DNA of 64,000 nt from Bosea sp. 124. Lineage in GTDB: Bacteria > Pseudomonadota > Alphaproteobacteria > Rhizobiales > Beijerinckiaceae. The translations under genes and the position numbers were made by a program. The notes below the pieces were generated by a model. It was not told the DNA's origin. It searched no databases and was given only the letters and a program-made list of their open reading frames with translations. Positions 62,053-64,000 of the stretch are shown here, one piece after another. Position 1 is the stretch's first letter. Every line of letters starts with the position of its first letter. Where the stretch lies: the NCBI RefSeq assembly GCF_003046175.1, contig NZ_PZZM01000001.1, forward strand, positions 877,001 through 941,000. The letters run 5' to 3'.

Positions 62053-62742
62053 ATGAGCACCGAAGACGCCGCCGTCGAGGTAAAGGATGGCAGGATCCTG
62101 ATCGACGGCGTCGATCAAGGTCTGGAGGTCGCCCACCATCAGGGCCTGCGCATGACTGTGACCGGCCTGCGTAAGTCCCGCACAGTCCAAATGCTCGATG
62201 GCCGCCGGCTCGACGACACGCGAATTCATGGGATGGGCATCCTGGACGGCACTCTCGGCATCGTCGGGGCGTCCGACAAGGTGAAGGCCGTCGCGGTCGT
62301 CGTGCAGTCGGCTCCCACCGGCGAGGAGCGACTGGATTGGCACACCTACGTCGGCTACTCGGCGGACGACGAATTTCCCGATGATACGCCTTGGGCAGTG
62401 CAGGCACGCCTGCCGCCGGAGGTCTGGGCGATGCTGATCGCTGAATTCGATGCGGGACGCGTGCAGCGGCTGAGCATGGACGTCGACGGTGGGATGTGGA
62501 GTAAGCCGACGCCGTTCTTCCATGACCCGAGGCCGCATTTGATGCTGCCACCGAAAGGAGGTGGTGCAGGTCATGCGATCGCGAAGACAATCTCCATCAC
62601 CTGGGGAACCGAGATCGTGACCATGCCGGACGAAGCAGCCGCTCCCCTCACGACGTCGGGGGCCGGCAGGGTCCGTCAGCTGCTGACCTGGGGACTGCCG
62701 GCGATCGTCGGGCTGCTTGCGATCATCGCGGCGAGAACCTGA
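62053..62742 (+). CDS. Tail-anchored hypothetical protein
   Basis: 229 residues. N-terminal beta-rich part (VKDGRILIDGVDQGLEVAHH) and a single C-terminal membrane span (LLTWGLPAIVGLLAIIAA) with a short cytoplasmic or external end, so it is likely tail-anchored. No known domain. Divergent from umuD across the LexA box, 2 bp before the next gene. Confidence 0.7.
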   Translation: MSTEDAAVEVKDGRILIDGVDQGLEVAHHQGLRMTVTGLRKSRTVQMLDGRRLDDTRIHGMGILDGTLGIVGASDKVKAVAVVVQSAPTGEERLDWHTYVGYSADDEFPDDTPWAVQARLPPEVWAMLIAEFDAGRVQRLSMDVDGGMWSKPTPFFHDPRPHLMLPPKGGGAGHAIAKTISITWGTEIVTMPDEAAAPLTTSGAGRVRQLLTWGLPAIVGLLAIIAART

Positions 62743-62744
62743 TC

Positions 62745-63302
62745 ATGGGCCCGCAGAAACACGACGTTCCCGATGAGGCCGAGGACGACGGCTGGGAAGA
62801 CGACGTCCCATGGGCAAATCCTCAGATCCAGAGCGACTATGAGGCCGCGCTGGGTCGGTTCCTGGTCGCGTTCAATCGGATCGACAACGAGGTCTCACAG
62901 CTGATCTCGACGGTGCTGCACCTCTCCGAGCGTGCGGACCTCATCGAGCCCATGACCATCCGAACGGATTTCGCCCGCAAGCTCCAGGTCCTGGACCTGC
63001 TGACGCTAGCGAAGCATTCCGGCCAGTTGGGCGACGCCCCCATCGAGGAGATGCGCAAGCTCGCCGGCGAGCGGAACGTCGTCGCCCATGGGCACTTCGA
63101 TCAGAACCCGTTCGACGGGGAGTATCAGCTGAAAGGCAAGGGTCGCTATTCGGACTATAGCGCCAAGCGCCTCGACGGCCTAACCGAACGCTGCAACAGG
63201 GCCTGGCAGAAGCTGCGGTTTGTCGACGCCTGCTTCCACTTTGAAGCCCTCGAAGTTGATGACGACGGCAATATCGTCCCATCGTCGGTGGTCGGCTCTT
63301 AA
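62745..63302 (+). CDS. HEPN-like hypothetical protein
   Basis: 185 residues, mostly helical. Arg110-x4-His115 (ERNVVAHG) matches the R-x4-6-H motif of HEPN ribonucleases and helical HEPN-like proteins, and an acidic N-terminal tail (DEAEDDGWEDD) is present. It is cotranscribed with the tail-anchored protein and next to an SOS-controlled operon. A toxin or abortive-infection role is possible, but HEPN membership is a motif-level call. Confidence 0.6.
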   Translation: MGPQKHDVPDEAEDDGWEDDVPWANPQIQSDYEAALGRFLVAFNRIDNEVSQLISTVLHLSERADLIEPMTIRTDFARKLQVLDLLTLAKHSGQLGDAPIEEMRKLAGERNVVAHGHFDQNPFDGEYQLKGKGRYSDYSAKRLDGLTERCNRAWQKLRFVDACFHFEALEVDDDGNIVPSSVVGS

Positions 63303-63390
63303 ACGTCTGACGGACGGTTCATTTCGCTGGGAATACCTGAATTCACCGAAGCCTGGGTTGTATAATACGGTCGCCCGGCAGCTCGTCGAA

Positions 63391-63642
63391 ATGTTGAAGG
63401 TCGTCGTTCAAATCGTGGATTACGCCGAGCACGGCAACGGGTCAGAGGCGTGGGCCAAGGTAGAGACCTTGACCGCAACGAGTTCCATGCATCGGCGGGT
63501 TGTGGAAGCGATGGTCGCAGGTGATCGAACGCAGGACATTGGGGGCGACGCTATCGCAACGTGCCTCTCCACCCTCAAGCATCATCAAGCCGACGTCGAT
63601 CTGAGCGGTTTCAAGACCCAAGAGACCATCGGACACTGGTAG
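63391..63642 (+). CDS. Possible small or truncated gene (weak)
   Basis: A frame of 84 codons from ATG 63391 (MLKVVVQIVDYAEHG) or longer from 63220, which would overlap the HEPN-like gene. It is mildly hydrophilic, without a recognisable domain. It could be a real small gene or a remnant; the rest of 63303-63748 shows nothing. Confidence 0.3.
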   Translation: MLKVVVQIVDYAEHGNGSEAWAKVETLTATSSMHRRVVEAMVAGDRTQDIGGDAIATCLSTLKHHQADVDLSGFKTQETIGHW

Positions 63643-63748
63643 TCGGTGGAGGTTCCCAGTCGTTCTGATCCTCAACGTATGGCGTCTATCTGCTCCGCTT
63701 CCGTGTGCTTAGCCGATCGCGCCCTGCCCGGCTAACCGCTTCATACGC

Positions 63749-64000
63749 TCAGTGTAACGACACGCTACGCAGCCTGAGCGCATTGCCGATCACGCTGACC
63801 GAGGAGAGGGCCATGGCGGCGGCAGCGATGATCGGGGACAGCAGGATGCCGAAGAAGGGGTAGAGCAGACCTGCGGCAATGGGCACCCCCGCCGCATTGT
63901 AGATGAAGGCGAAGAACAGGTTCTGACGGATGTTGCTCATGGTCGAACGGCTGAGCTGGAGCGCCGTCACGATGCCTTGCAAGTCGCCCTTGAGCAGGGT
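63749..64000 (-). CDS. Copper-type P1B ATPase, C-terminal end (runs out of window)
   Basis: Final part of a minus-strand P-type ATPase whose start is beyond the window. Contains [20 protein letters not shown] and [16 protein letters not shown], the last membrane segments and tail typical of CopA/copper exporters. Partial; metal specificity from tail motifs only. Confidence 0.85.
   Translation of the reverse strand, partial: TLLKGDLQGIVTALQLSRSTMSNIRQNLFFAFIYNAAGVPIAAGLLYPFFGILLSPIIAAAAMALSSVSVIGNALRLRSVSLH

Noticed and set aside
63646..63665. Candidate right attachment site (GGTGGAGGTTCCCAGTC)
   Set aside because: Only the first bases resemble the tRNA T-arm; the tRNA 3' end itself is not repeated.

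Overview
The window reads as a G+C-rich alphaproteobacterial chromosome, probably a member of the Hyphomicrobiales (Rhizobiales); that placement is an inference. It rests on an alphaproteobacterial LexA box (GTTC-N7-GTTC) in front of umuDC, a field of GANTC (CcrM-type) sites, and an aioXSR-BA plus ars gene set of the kind known from rhizobial relatives. The left edge (1-1405) is ordinary chromosome: the end of a chemoreceptor gene and a tRNA-Leu(CAG). A tyrosine recombinase starts 83 bp after the tRNA, so everything from about 1.4 kb on is best read as an integrated mobile element. I did not find a second tRNA 3'-end copy, so the right junction is probably outside the window.

Layout. (1) 1.5-6.3 kb: integrase, then a three-gene ABC-3C conflict system. 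(2) 6.5-18.8 kb, all minus strand: element backbone with several unrecognised proteins (two of them paralogues), an AAA+ ATPase, an exonuclease I-like DEDDh nuclease, two coupled GIY-YIG nucleases and a MobA/MobL-type relaxase. It also holds a four-site palindromic operator array (10886-10983) and three 83-bp tandem repeats (11066-11314). (3) 18.8-20.2 kb: 1.4 kb non-coding, full of inverted repeats and carrying 15 GAWTC sites in 640 bp; a candidate transfer or replication origin. (4) 20.2-30.3 kb: four overlapping genes encoding a ClpB-like AAA+ protein (with a -1 frame break), a small NrdG-like radical-SAM protein, a 2086-residue kinase-like/SF1 helicase/nuclease fusion and a coiled-coil protein. 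This is the best candidate for an undescribed defence system. An A+T-rich orphan gene follows.

(5) 31.6-48.8 kb: arsenic and metal resistance. It has four ArsR regulators (one fused to ArsC), two LMW-PTPase-type ArsC domains and one glutaredoxin-type ArsC, ArsH, ArsB, ArsO, an ArsK-like MFS pump, a Cys-rich flavoprotein, the GAPDH/ArsJ pair, an ArsP-like permease with a small thioredoxin and an OsmC protein, and a P1B-type ATPase. At least three operator types can be seen in front of these operons. (6) 49.8-58.3 kb: a complete aioX-S-R / aioB-A-moeA-cytC arsenite oxidation locus with a sigma-54 promoter and an upstream palindrome in front of aioB. Together the two blocks can oxidise arsenite, reduce and export inorganic arsenic, and handle organic and phosphoglycerate-conjugated arsenic.

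(7) 58.6-63.7 kb: a large protein with an HUH-like motif and a C-terminal helix-turn-helix, SOS-controlled umuDC, and a divergent pair made of a tail-anchored protein and a HEPN-like protein. The window ends inside a copper-type P-ATPase gene on the minus strand. No type IV secretion genes or coupling protein were seen, so the element is either mobilisable only or continues to the right.
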